NCBI GenBank assembly: GCA_037444305.1 | Contig: JBBIMP010000077.1 | Location: 1-11,225 of the forward strand | Length of the DNA stretch: 11,225 nt | Reading direction: 5' to 3' | Source of the DNA: JBBIMP01 sp037444305 | GTDB taxonomy: Bacteria > Acidobacteriota > UBA6911 | Part shown: piece by piece, positions 1 to 7,500 of the stretch | Position numbering within the stretch: position 1 is the first letter of the stretch | Layout of the letters: every line of letters starts with the position of its first letter | The notes under the pieces: generated by a model | Told to the model about the DNA's origin: nothing | What the model saw: the letters and a program-made list of their open reading frames with translations, nothing else | The model's database searches: none | Program-made: the position numbers and the translations under genes

Positions 1-41
1 CCGGCCGGGAGTTCACGGAGCCCGGAGCGATAGCGACGGGT
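1..41. repeat. 41-bp direct repeat, copy 1
   Basis: Matches 160-200 at 38 of 41 positions; the differences are at repeat positions 13, 14 and 19. It begins exactly at the window edge, so the unit may be longer or part of an array extending left. Both copies share the core CCCGGAGCGATAGCGACGGG. Confidence 0.85.
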
Positions 42-50
42 TGCGTCGCT
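32..50. other. Small inverted repeat (7-bp stem, 5-nt loop)
   Basis: AGCGACG at 32-38 pairs with CGTCGCT at 44-50 around loop GGTTG. It sits at the right end of repeat copy 1 and is absent from copy 2, where the sequence diverges after position 200. There is no T-run on either side, so it is not a classic terminator. Confidence 0.4.
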
Positions 51-159
51 TGATTGGGTTGCATGACCGCTCACTGGCGTTCGCGGCTCCGTTTACGACA
101 TTCCTTCAACACGGCCTTCCTCGGTGGCGCCACACTGCTGTTTATGCCAGTCGTGCTTG

Positions 160-200
160 CCGGCCGGGAGTCAACGGCGCCCGGAGCGATAGCGACGGGT
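160..200. repeat. 41-bp direct repeat, copy 2
   Basis: Second copy of the repeat at 1-41, with starts offset by 159 bp. The sequences after the two copies are unrelated, so only this core is duplicated. It lies about 60 bp beyond the leuB stop codon and carries no evident coding role. Confidence 0.85.
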
Positions 201-259
201 CGAGCCAGACTCTTTGCTTCTCCGTGCACCTCCGTGAAACGCTTTTAGATTGTTTCCTG

Positions 260-1351
260 TCATACGGATCGAAGAAATTCGCAGACGGCGGCGCCGACCT
301 CCGCTGTGCTCGCGGCAGTGCCCGCGGGTGAAAGGTCGGCCGTCCTCAGGCCGCTCTCGAGCACGGCATCGATGGCCGCCCGAACAGCCGCCGCTTCCTT
401 TTCCAGGCCAAAGGTGTAGTCCAGCATCGCCGCTGCGGAGGCGATGGCTCCCAGCGGGTTGGCCATGTCCCGGCCGGCGATGTCCGGGGCGGAGCCGTGT
501 ATGGGCTCGTAGAGGCCGGGGCGCAGCCCGGACCGCGTCTCCGCGCCGAGCGAGGCCGAGGGGAGCATGCCGATGGAGCCTGCCAGCACGGCCGCCTCGT
601 CGCTCAGAATATCGCCGAACATGTTTTCGGTAAGGAGGATGTCGAACCGGCGCGGGCTGAGGACCAGCTGCATGGCGCAGTTGTCCACCAGGAGATGGTC
701 CAGCTGCACGTCCGGAAACTCCTCCGCAACGTCGCATACCACGCGGCGCCAGAGCTGGGAATTTTCCAGCACGTTCGCCTTATCCACGCTCGTGACTTTT
801 TTCCTTCGCCCCTGCGCCAGCTGAAAGGCCAGGCGCGCGATCCGTTCGATCTCAGGCCGGCTGTAGCTCATGGTGTTGGTCGCCCGCTCCTCGGATCCTT
901 CGCCTGAAATGCCGCGGGGCATCCCGTAGTAGAGGCCCGCCGTGAGCTCCCGTACGATGATCATGTCGGTTCCTTCCACGATGGCGCTCCGGACGGGGCC
1001 GGATTCCAGCAGCGCCGGGAACGCCCGGACGGGCCGGAGGTTGGCGTAGACTCCCATGGCGGCTCGCAGCTCCAGCAGGCCCTTTTCGGGGCGTTGCGCG
1101 GGCGGGACACGGTCGAATTCCGGCAGGCCCACGGCCCCAAGGAGGACGGCGTCGGCCCTGCGGACCTTTTCCAGGGTTTCAGCGGGAAGCGGTGTGCCGG
1201 CTGCATGAATGGCGGCGCCGCCGATCAGGCCTTCGCTGAGCTCGAACGAGTGCCCGCGCTGCGAGCAGACCAGGCGCAGGATGCGGACGGCTTCGCGCGT
1301 GACCTCCACGCCGATGCCGTCGCCGGGGAGCGCGACTACCTTGAGTTCCAG
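260..1351 (-). CDS. leuB: 3-isopropylmalate dehydrogenase
   Basis: Catalyses NAD-dependent oxidative decarboxylation of 3-isopropylmalate, the third step of leucine synthesis, in the cytoplasm. The product is 363 residues, normal for the family. Visible family motifs are the N-terminal LPGDGIG, the arginine-containing NLRPVRAF, RELTAGLYYG (substrate-site Tyr), VDKANVL (catalytic Lys), TENMFGDILSDEAA (metal-binding Asp residues) and GLYEPIHGSAPDIAG (NAD binding). The N-terminal LPGDGIG forces a start upstream of the first in-frame GTG (1309). The only candidate with a ribosome-binding site is CTG at 1351-1349, six nucleotides after GGAGG. The nearby ATG (1356-1354) is in another frame and hits TAG after six codons. 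It lies 24 nt after leuA, so the two are almost certainly co-transcribed. leuC and leuD are not in the window. Function is certain; the start codon is the weak point. Confidence 0.95.
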   Translation of the reverse strand: MELKVVALPGDGIGVEVTREAVRILRLVCSQRGHSFELSEGLIGGAAIHAAGTPLPAETLEKVRRADAVLLGAVGLPEFDRVPPAQRPEKGLLELRAAMGVYANLRPVRAFPALLESGPVRSAIVEGTDMIIVRELTAGLYYGMPRGISGEGSEERATNTMSYSRPEIERIARLAFQLAQGRRKKVTSVDKANVLENSQLWRRVVCDVAEEFPDVQLDHLLVDNCAMQLVLSPRRFDILLTENMFGDILSDEAAVLAGSIGMLPSASLGAETRSGLRPGLYEPIHGSAPDIAGRDMANPLGAIASAAAMLDYTFGLEKEAAAVRAAIDAVLESGLRTADLSPAGTAASTAEVGAAVCEFLRSV

Positions 1352-1357
1352 GGCATA

Positions 1358-1362
1358 CCTCC
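1358..1362 (-). promoter_or_regulatory. leuB ribosome-binding site (GGAGG)
   Basis: The minus strand reads GGAGG followed by TATGCC and then CTG. The six-nucleotide spacing fits the CTG start, whereas the out-of-frame ATG is only one nucleotide away. This site decides the leuB start. Confidence 0.6.
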
Positions 1363-1375
1363 GGAGCGGTGTCCG

Positions 1376-2353
1376 CTACTCGTTCGCCGCCTTGGAGAAG
1401 CGGGAAACGCAATCACGGATGATGACTATGATCTCCTCGTCGAGCAGGCCCTTCTTCCGGTCGGCCAGGGCCGTGAAGCGCTGGTAGACCGTGTCGAGCT
1501 CCGCCCTCGTAAGAGGATAGCCCAAGTGGGCGCAGCGGTCACCCAGCGCGTGCCTGCCGCTGTGTTTTCCGAGGACGAGCCGGCTCTCGGGCACGCCCAC
1601 GCTCCGGGGATCGATGATCTCGTAGGTGGTGCGCTCCTTCAGGAAGCCGTCCTGGTGAATGCCCGCCTCGTGCGCGAAGGCGTTGCGTCCGACGATGGCC
1701 TTGTTGGGCTGGGGCCCGAAGGTGATGAGGGAGGAAAGCAGCCGGCTGGCCGGAAAGAGCTGCTCGGTCACGATGCCGGTTTGAAAAGGGAAGCGGTCCC
1801 GGCGGGTATTCATCGCCATTACGACCTCCTCGAGGGCGGAATTCCCGGCCCGCTCCCCTATCCCGTTCACCGTGCACTCGACCTGGCGCGCTCCCGCCTG
1901 GACCGCCGCGAGGGCGTTGGCGGTGGCCAGACCGAGGTCGTTGTGGCAGTGGACGCTCACTATGGCCCTGCCGTTGAGGGCCTTCACAATCCGCCCGACG
2001 AGGAAGGAGAACTCGTCGGGGGTGGAGTAGCCGACCGTATCCGGGATATTCACGGTCGTGGCGCCGGCTTCGACCACGGCCTGAAACACCTGCTCGAGGT
2101 ATTCCGGATCGGTTCGCGTCGCGTCTTCTGCCGAAAACTCAATGTCGTCCACAAAGGTCCGCGCCAGGGCGACGGCTGCCGCGGCTTCTTCGAGCACCTG
2201 CGGGCGCGACTTGTTCAGCTTGTGCTTGAGATGGATGTCGCTCGTGGCGATGAAGGTGTGCAGCCGGGGCCGGGAGGCCGGTTCGAGCGCGCGGACGGCG
2301 CGTTCAATGTCCATGCGGCAGGCCCGCGCCAGCCCGGCTACGCGCATGCCGGG
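1376..2353 (-). CDS. leuA: 2-isopropylmalate synthase, short form, 5' end lost in gap
   Basis: Condenses acetyl-CoA with 2-oxoisovalerate to give 2-isopropylmalate, the committed step of leucine synthesis. The 325 visible residues cover most of the HMGL-like TIM barrel: HTFIATSDIH, FSAEDATRTD, NIPDTVGYSTPDEF, the metal-binding HCHNDLG, NGIGERAGN and AFAHEAGIHQDG. By comparison with E. coli LeuA, about 65 N-terminal residues, including the DTTLRDGEQ motif, are missing into the N gap. The protein ends at SKAANE, where longer enzymes begin the C-terminal LeuA-dimer regulatory domain. Since leuB follows 24 nt later, the domain is absent rather than unsequenced. Expected full length is about 390 residues against 523 in E. 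coli. The missing domain suggests weak or no leucine feedback inhibition (inference). A related claisen-type enzyme such as homocitrate or citramalate synthase is less likely, because leuB is adjacent. Confidence 0.9.
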   Translation of the reverse strand, partial: PGMRVAGLARACRMDIERAVRALEPASRPRLHTFIATSDIHLKHKLNKSRPQVLEEAAAAVALARTFVDDIEFSAEDATRTDPEYLEQVFQAVVEAGATTVNIPDTVGYSTPDEFSFLVGRIVKALNGRAIVSVHCHNDLGLATANALAAVQAGARQVECTVNGIGERAGNSALEEVVMAMNTRRDRFPFQTGIVTEQLFPASRLLSSLITFGPQPNKAIVGRNAFAHEAGIHQDGFLKERTTYEIIDPRSVGVPESRLVLGKHSGRHALGDRCAHLGYPLTRAELDTVYQRFTALADRKKGLLDEEIIVIIRDCVSRFSKAANE

Positions 2354-2453
2354 NNNNNNNNNNNNNNNNNNNNNNNNNNNNNNNNNNNNNNNNNNNNNNN
2401 NNNNNNNNNNNNNNNNNNNNNNNNNNNNNNNNNNNNNNNNNNNNNNNNNNNNN
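2354..2453. other. Assembly gap of 100 N
   Basis: Exactly 100 unknown bases, the usual placeholder for a gap of unknown size. It truncates leuA (about 65 codons missing) and the first codons of the LysR gene, and hides the divergent promoter region between them. The true gap should exceed about 200 bp, so frames that read through it are meaningless. Confidence 0.97.
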
Positions 2454-3346
2454 TCATCAGCGGGTGGAACCATCACGCAATCGAGGTCTTTTACGCCGTT
2501 GCCACGGAAGGAAGTTTCTCGCGCGCCGCCGAGAAACTCTACCGGACGCAGCCTGCGGTCTCCATGGTGGTGCGCAAGCTCGAGGAGGAACTCGGGGAGA
2601 AGCTGATCGACCGCTCCGGCAGGGATCTCCTGCTGACGGACGCGGGCCGGCTGGTGCTGGATTATGCGCGCAGGCTGCAGAACCTCCGGAGGGAGATGGA
2701 GAACTCGCTCGCGGAACTGAAGGATAATACCGCGGGTCGGCTGGTCATCGGGGCCAACGAGTCGACGACCCTCTACCTGCTGAAGCACATCCGGAGCTAC
2801 CGTGGTCTCTATCCCCGGGTGACGGTGCAGGTGCGGCGCAGCCTTTCGAGTCTCGTCCCCGGGCAGATCGCCGACGGGGATCTCGAGTTGGGGGTGATCA
2901 GCTACAAACCGGCGGACAAGCGCCTGGCCTCCCGCGTGATCTACAACGACAGCCTGGCCTTCGTAGTGTCGCCCGAACACCGTCTGGCAGACCGTGACCG
3001 CGTCCCCATCAGCGAACTGGGAATCGAAACCTTCATCGCCCACAACGTCCACTCGCCGTATCGCGAGATCGTGCTGCGGGAGTTCGAGAGCCGGCAGGTG
3101 ACTCTCAACATGGATGTGGAGATGCCGACAGTGGAGTCGATCCGCAAGCTGGTTCAGCGTAACGAGGGGGTGGCGTTTCTGCCGCGGATGTGTGTGGAAT
3201 CAGAGCTGGATCAGGGAACGCTGCGCGAGGTCCGGGTCGAGGAACTGCACGTCGAAAGGAAGATACATCTGGTCTACCCGGCTCGGCGTGTGCTGAGCCA
3301 TGCCGCCAATGCGTTCCTCGAGCTGGTGGGCAAGAATGTCAAGTGA
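2454..3346 (+). CDS. LysR-type transcriptional regulator, 5' end in gap
   Basis: A DNA-binding regulator of the LysR family, 296 visible residues plus stop; the first complete codon is at 2456. Family proteins are about 295-305 residues, so only a few N-terminal residues, including the start codon, are lost in the gap. The winged helix-turn-helix is clear at visible residues ~9-68 (EVFYAVATEGSFSRAAEKL, then TQPAVSMVVRKLEEELGEKL). A linker helix and the two-lobed effector-binding domain follow (RLVIGANESTT, then GVAFLP near the end). The gene diverges from leuA. By the usual LysR habit it would control the adjacent leu genes and itself from the intergenic region now hidden in the gap. The effector is unknown; a leucine-pathway intermediate is plausible inference only. 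Confidence 0.93.
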
Positions 3347-3435
3347 ACCTATGCGTCAGTCCAGTCGACAAAGCGGGAAAGTCAAAGGGTATAGGGATCA
3401 GGTCGATTATTCTGCATCTTTGTGTTGAGTGCGGC
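3347..3435. other. Convergent intergenic junction, core to accessory
   Basis: An 89-bp spacer between the 3' ends of the LysR gene and the nucleotidyltransferase gene. No T-tailed hairpin, att-like repeat or tRNA was recognised. It marks the change from leucine biosynthesis to accessory genes and is a candidate island edge. Confidence 0.5.
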
Positions 3436-3972
3436 TCACGGCGATAGCAGCAAGGATTCGCAGGTAGAACCCAGATGCTCCGGACAGAGCTGCCTTAGGA
3501 GCCTCAGGTCGAGTTTCCCTTTCTGGGCCCGAATAATGCCGCGAGCGTCCTCGAAATCCCGGGCGGCGCCACCCAGCATTTTCAAGACGATCATATCTTC
3601 CGGCGAAGCAACGGGAACCACCAGGTCATCCAGCGACACATCGCGGGCGCGGTCGAATATGCCTGCCGGGGTTCCCCGGATGCCTGCCAGAAAATCGACC
3701 TCGTAAGGTGTTTCGGGCGTGCCCGTGCGAAGGCAAATCACATCGGCGATCGGGTCGTCGGCATCGCCTCTCCGGTGCTCGAACTGGAATTCGGCATCGG
3801 CAAGCGCCGATTTCAGTTTCTCCAGGTCCCCGGCGTTGAGCATCAGGTCGATATCGCGCGTTGCCCGGATTTTCCCCCAGGCGGCTACGGCGTACCCTCC
3901 GATGACGGCGTACCGGATCCCATGCTTTGTCAACAGCGCGTTGATAGGAGTTAGAATCTCGCGAAGTGTCAT
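3436..3972 (-). CDS. Nucleotidyltransferase-fold protein, DUF6036/AbiEii-like
   Basis: A 178-residue protein with the minimal nucleotidyltransferase signature. IGGYAVAAWG (residues 24-33, Gly-Gly pair at 25-26) is followed by RATRDIDLML, whose Asp40 and Asp42 form the first two metal ligands. YEVDFL supplies the third carboxylate (Asp93), so the active site looks intact. ASPEDMIVLKMLGG and RDFEDARGI (residues ~122-146) match the helical region common in this group. Such proteins transfer nucleotides to RNA, protein or small molecules, and several are toxins (AbiEii, MenT). The substrate here cannot be read from sequence. Its ATG overlaps the TGA of the upstream small gene (ATGA, 3969-3972) and has no good ribosome-binding site of its own, so translation is probably coupled. 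The fold is certain; a toxin role is only possible. Confidence 0.85.
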   Translation of the reverse strand: MTLREILTPINALLTKHGIRYAVIGGYAVAAWGKIRATRDIDLMLNAGDLEKLKSALADAEFQFEHRRGDADDPIADVICLRTGTPETPYEVDFLAGIRGTPAGIFDRARDVSLDDLVVPVASPEDMIVLKMLGGAARDFEDARGIIRAQKGKLDLRLLRQLCPEHLGSTCESLLLSP

Positions 3973-4193
3973 TGGGATCGGCAGCCGGGATCGAATGGAT
4001 CATTGGTCGTTGGCGGCGAAGTTTCCATGGCAGCCTTGTGCAGCTTCAATGCGTCGAGGCTCAGGATAAACGCCATCTCCATCCGCCTGCCCGGAGTTTC
4101 GGAGCAATCGGCTTCACGACTTGCCTGGCGTGTTTTGGCCAATATCCGGGAGGGATTCGGCCTTTCGAGGAGATCTGCCGGTTTGATGTTCAC
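3969..4193 (-). CDS. Small hypothetical protein coupled to nucleotidyltransferase
   Basis: A 74-residue protein not recognised as any named family. It starts at GTG (4193-4191). An in-frame TAA 18 nt upstream leaves this as the first available start, and AGGGGCAGG lies 4-8 nt before it. The body has a short helical-looking stretch (RRMEMAFILSLDALKLHKAA, residues ~36-55) and ends in PPTTNDPFDP. No membrane segment or helix-turn-helix is visible. Its stop overlaps the nucleotidyltransferase start by four bases, which supports both being real and translated together. It may be a partner or neutraliser of the nucleotidyltransferase (inference). A promoter-like pair lies just upstream at 4219-4248. 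Confidence 0.6.
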   Translation of the reverse strand: MNIKPADLLERPNPSRILAKTRQASREADCSETPGRRMEMAFILSLDALKLHKAAMETSPPTTNDPFDPGCRSQ

Positions 4194-4218
4194 AAATCCT
4201 GCCCCTGTTTATGTTGCC

Positions 4219-4248
4219 AGTATAGGAGAAGCGCAATCGACGCATCAA
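4219..4248 (-). promoter_or_regulatory. Putative sigma-70 promoter of the small ORF-nucleotidyltransferase pair
   Basis: Minus-strand -35 TTGATG (4248-4243) and -10 TATACT (4224-4219) are separated by 18 bp. Transcription would start near 4212, giving a leader of about 20 nt that contains the AGGGG ribosome-binding site before GTG at 4193. Position and fit are good, but it was found by eye only. Confidence 0.45.
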
Positions 4249-4356
4249 GTAACGGCGATGATCGCGCGAAATTCCCTTGCCGCTTGTTTTCCCCTCTCCC
4301 GCGTCCATTCGCGGCCGGCTCCGCATTTGCTGCGGCTTGCTGGGGCGCGCAACCAC

Positions 4357-4542
4357 AGCCATGCGAAGCCAATCGATGGCGTCCTGAGGCCGATCCTGCA
4401 TGTAAAGCTTCAACAGCTCGACCCTTGCCTCCAGATCAGGCGGACCAACAAACATTTTCTAGCAGGCGAAGTGCAGCGCTTCCATGACCACCGGCTGGAA
4501 GTCGATCCAGTTGCGGTTGCCAGGATATGGAACTCTGTTCAC
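4357..4542 (-). pseudogene. Relic of an AAA+ ATPase (C-terminal SRH region)
   Basis: The frame from 4455 downward reads MFVGPPDLEARVELLKLYM, then QDRPQDAIDWLRMA. This closely resembles the segment after the second region of homology in CDC48/FtsH-type AAA+ ATPases (FVxPPDxEAR..IL..., then IDxxxLA). The same frame continues upstream across one TAG (4461-4459) to a GTG at 4542, where WIDFQPVVMEALHF could be a degraded WxxDPALxRPGRFD. Downstream of 4357 the resemblance is lost, and there is no P-loop or Walker B. It lies 51 bp beyond the stop of the DUF499-type gene. Alternatives are a chance match, or short real ORFs: 27 residues at 4542-4459 after AGGA, or 42 residues at 4564-4436 starting ATG. 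Apart from this and the promoter at 4219-4248, I see nothing in 4194-4593. Confidence 0.35.
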
Positions 4543-4593
4543 GCGATGTCCTTTTTTCGCTCATCTCTATCCACGGGGCCTGGGTGATAGGTT

Positions 4594-7500
4594 TTATTTC
4601 GCGAATCCGCTGTCCTGCTTACGAGGTTTGAGGTCTTTGGCAATCTCCTCCAGCAGGTTTCCGATTTTTTCGACCGCCTCGCTTGATTCAGGCTTCGCTT
4701 CCAGTTCAACCTTCAGCGTGAACTTGATATCCAAGCCGACCGAGGCTTTGGCTATAGCCGGAATCTGTTCCGCCAGGTCCTGAATCTGACTGGGACGCAG
4801 CTCGGCCTCGCCGAGCAAAACGCCCGGGCGCTTAGAAGGAGGCTGAGGAGGCGAAGGCGGCTGCGGGATCGGCTCTGCCTTGGGCACGCGCAATCTTACG
4901 TTTGCGGCGCCCGCAAAGTCGCACGGCCATCCCCCCGAATCGATCGTCCGCTCCAGGAGTCTCGCCCTGAATGCGCCGTCGATCGCCTCGCGCACCACCG
5001 GCCATGGCAGCGTTTTACCCGCTTTCTTGGACAGCGCCGCCGAGACGGCGAGCGCCGTCGTCACTTCTTCGCCCCATGCCTCAGGTAACTTGCCGGGGAG
5101 GATATCGCTGACAGGCAGAGGTTGCGGCGGCGCCTGCAGAACGGCATCTTCGGTCAAAATCCCGGCCGGGATCTCCTCCGCCAGTATGCTTGCCGGCCCC
5201 GACGTCAACCATAGCTTCCCCTCCTTCACAACCGCCCGCACCGCTTGGCCGACAACCGACTTGTCTGCGGCTGGAATCGTCACCGGTTCGTCGTATCCCT
5301 CTTTCCGGATTTTGACCGTCTTCCCGCCGGCAAAGTAGGCATAAACCTCCCCGACGGTCAATTCCGCGCCGCTCCATAGCTCCGGCAGGGCCCCGGGCAG
5401 GAGCAGGCCGCTCTGTAGCTCCGTCAGCTTTGCCGCCTCCGGCAGGACCACCTCGAGGCCGGGATCCTTCAGATCCGCCTCGTCGGGCTGCCGGCGCCAC
5501 AGCGTCCGCTCCGTTCTGTCCGGCCGGATTGAGCGTAGAACGAACTGACCCGAGGCACAGCCGAGGACGATCGTGTCCAGGATGGCTTTCCGGCTCAGCA
5601 TCTTCGGCAGGTGAGGAAACTGGGCGAAGGCGCCGACCAGGTCTTTGACCCGCCGCGAAGTCTCCCCCTCGCGCCACAAATCATACGGGCCGCCGGGCAG
5701 AAGCGCCTCGGCGCTGATGGCGGTATCCTGAATCCTGGAACGGGCGTCTTCCTTGATCTGCAGGAAGAGGGGCCTGTCGCTGACCGTGATCTTGAACGCC
5801 TGGTTCTCGTTCTTCTCCGAAACCGTAATCACAATGCAGTATGCCTGCTGTAAAGCCCCTGGAACCTTTTTCCTGGATTCATCCAGGTAAGCGATCAGAT
5901 TGGCCTGCCGTATCGGATCGATCTCCTGGTCCTTCAGCTGCGCCCGCACCTCTTCCCATGCCAGGTAATCGCGGATCTGATTTCGGACCACATCCAATCC
6001 ATCCCGCGACGGCGCCGCCAGTACGACCGAGTTGCGATAAACGCGCGGACGGTCCGATGCGGTGGTCTCGTCCAGGAACCGTCTGGCTTCGGCGCCGGGT
6101 TTGCCCGACTCCGATGCCGCGCCGGGACCGAGAACCGCATAATGAAACTCCCCGTCGTCGTCGACGTCCCGCGGCCTGGCGGGCAGATTGTGCACCTTGG
6201 CGCCGGCCGCAGAAGCGCCGGCGATGAGCGGCTTCAGTTTGCCGATCTCGTCCAGCATCCTGGCTTCGACCAGCTCCGGCGAGATCCGCCTGCGGGCGTC
6301 GTCGTGCATCTGGCGCAGGTTCGGTTTCGATCCCAGCCGCCAGGCCTTCGGCAGGAGTTTTCTCCCATCGGGATCGACCTCGACGTCGCCGATCACGCCC
6401 TCGTCGAGAAACCACGACACCTCCGACCACCGGCGCAGCGCCTTCTCGATTTCGATCTTGTCGGGCCGCGTATGCCCCAGCAGCGCCATCAGCTCGCGCG
6501 TCAACGCCCTTTGCCCTATCGGCTGAGAGTGCAGGAACGTCGCGAACACTCCCTGCTCCGCCTCTCGGAACTTGAGTCCCGGCAGATTGGACTGGATCTC
6601 CCGCGCCTTCGAGATTTCCCCCTCGAGAATCCCGGTCCACTCCTGCTTCTTGCCTTCGTACTCCTCGGTTCCGGCGACCGTCGTCAGCTCGCGCGCGGCC
6701 TCCGATATCCCCGGATTCTCCGGCTTCCCCAGGAACACATTCACGCCCACAAGAGGACACTTGTCCCACTGCTCCGCATCCCGCAGCGCCAACGCAAACG
6801 TTCTCAGAACGCCGCGGGTGCGCTGGAAGCCCTCCAGGTTGGTCCACTTGGTGTAAAAGACCTCGGTCAGATCGGGGTGGAACGGGTAGCTCTTCAAAAA
6901 GCGCTCTTCCGCCATCTTGCCGTCTTTTCGCGTCTGCTCGTCCAACTCGGCGATGCCCTTGAGCGCCGCGACCACGTGCGGGCGGAAAGCCTCCCGGTCC
7001 CGGATCGATTCCGGCGAGAAGAAGCGCCGGCGCAGGACCTCCGCGACGTCTTCTTTCACAACGGGCTGGACGCCTTCCTCCCGTTCGCGCCGGAAGATCG
7101 CGTACAGCTCCTGCGTGATCTCCTTCCCCAACTGGTCGCTCTTGCCGGGATCGGTGGCCAGAAGCGAGGCGACGACGGCGCAGCGGTCGACCTTCGTCGC
7201 CGCCTGGGTGAGGTACTGAAAGAAATTGACCAGCCGGCTGCGCCAGACCGGATCCAGCCCGATTATTTCCCGGGCGTACATCAATACTTCATCCAGCAGA
7301 ATCAAGGTCGAAAGATCGTCTTTCTGCGGCAGCGCCAGCAGATCGACCATGAGATTTTCGGCGGGAGCGCTCTCCCGCTCCTCGTCTTTCCCGTCGGCGT
7401 GCAGCAGCTTCAAGCCGTCCGGCCCGGCGATCTGAAAAGCCAGGACGCTCCACGGCTTCTTCAGCCACCGCGTCCCGCCGTCGGGACTGCGAACCTCCAT

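Larger units (their letters stand above)
1..259. other. Non-coding region downstream of leuB
   Basis: No convincing gene is seen here. Short open frames exist on the plus strand (41-331 and 54-248), but they lack ribosome-binding sites and recognisable domains, and the first runs antisense into the leuB 3' end. The stretch holds two copies of a 41-bp direct repeat (1-41 and 160-200). A phrase at about 210-247 (CTCCGTGCACCTCCGTGAAAC) resembles intergenic dispersed repeats I recall from soil bacteria; that resemblance is from memory and unchecked. No hairpin followed by a T-run was found after leuB. Confidence 0.6.

Noticed and set aside
54..248. 64-codon plus-strand frame with a hydrophobic stretch (LGGATLLFMPVVLAG)
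   Set aside because: It overlaps the direct repeat copy at 160-200, lacks a convincing ribosome-binding site and is not recognised; probably chance reading of repeat DNA.
2454..3052. Minus-strand extension of the leuA frame beyond the N gap
   Set aside because: It is antisense to the LysR gene and linked only through Ns; the true leuA N-terminus is in the gap.
1094..3346. 750-codon plus-strand frame joining the antisense of leuBA to the LysR gene
   Set aside because: It reads through the N gap. The left half is antisense to clear leuB and leuA genes; only the part after 2453 is real.
4114..4356. Remainder of the minus-strand frame after the AAA+-like segment
   Set aside because: Residues after IDWLRMA lose all family resemblance and overlap the better supported small gene and its promoter.
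4003..4587. 194-codon plus-strand frame over the region right of the nucleotidyltransferase
   Set aside because: It is antisense to the small coupled gene and the AAA+ remnant. No ribosome-binding site or domain is seen, and composition is unlike a protein.
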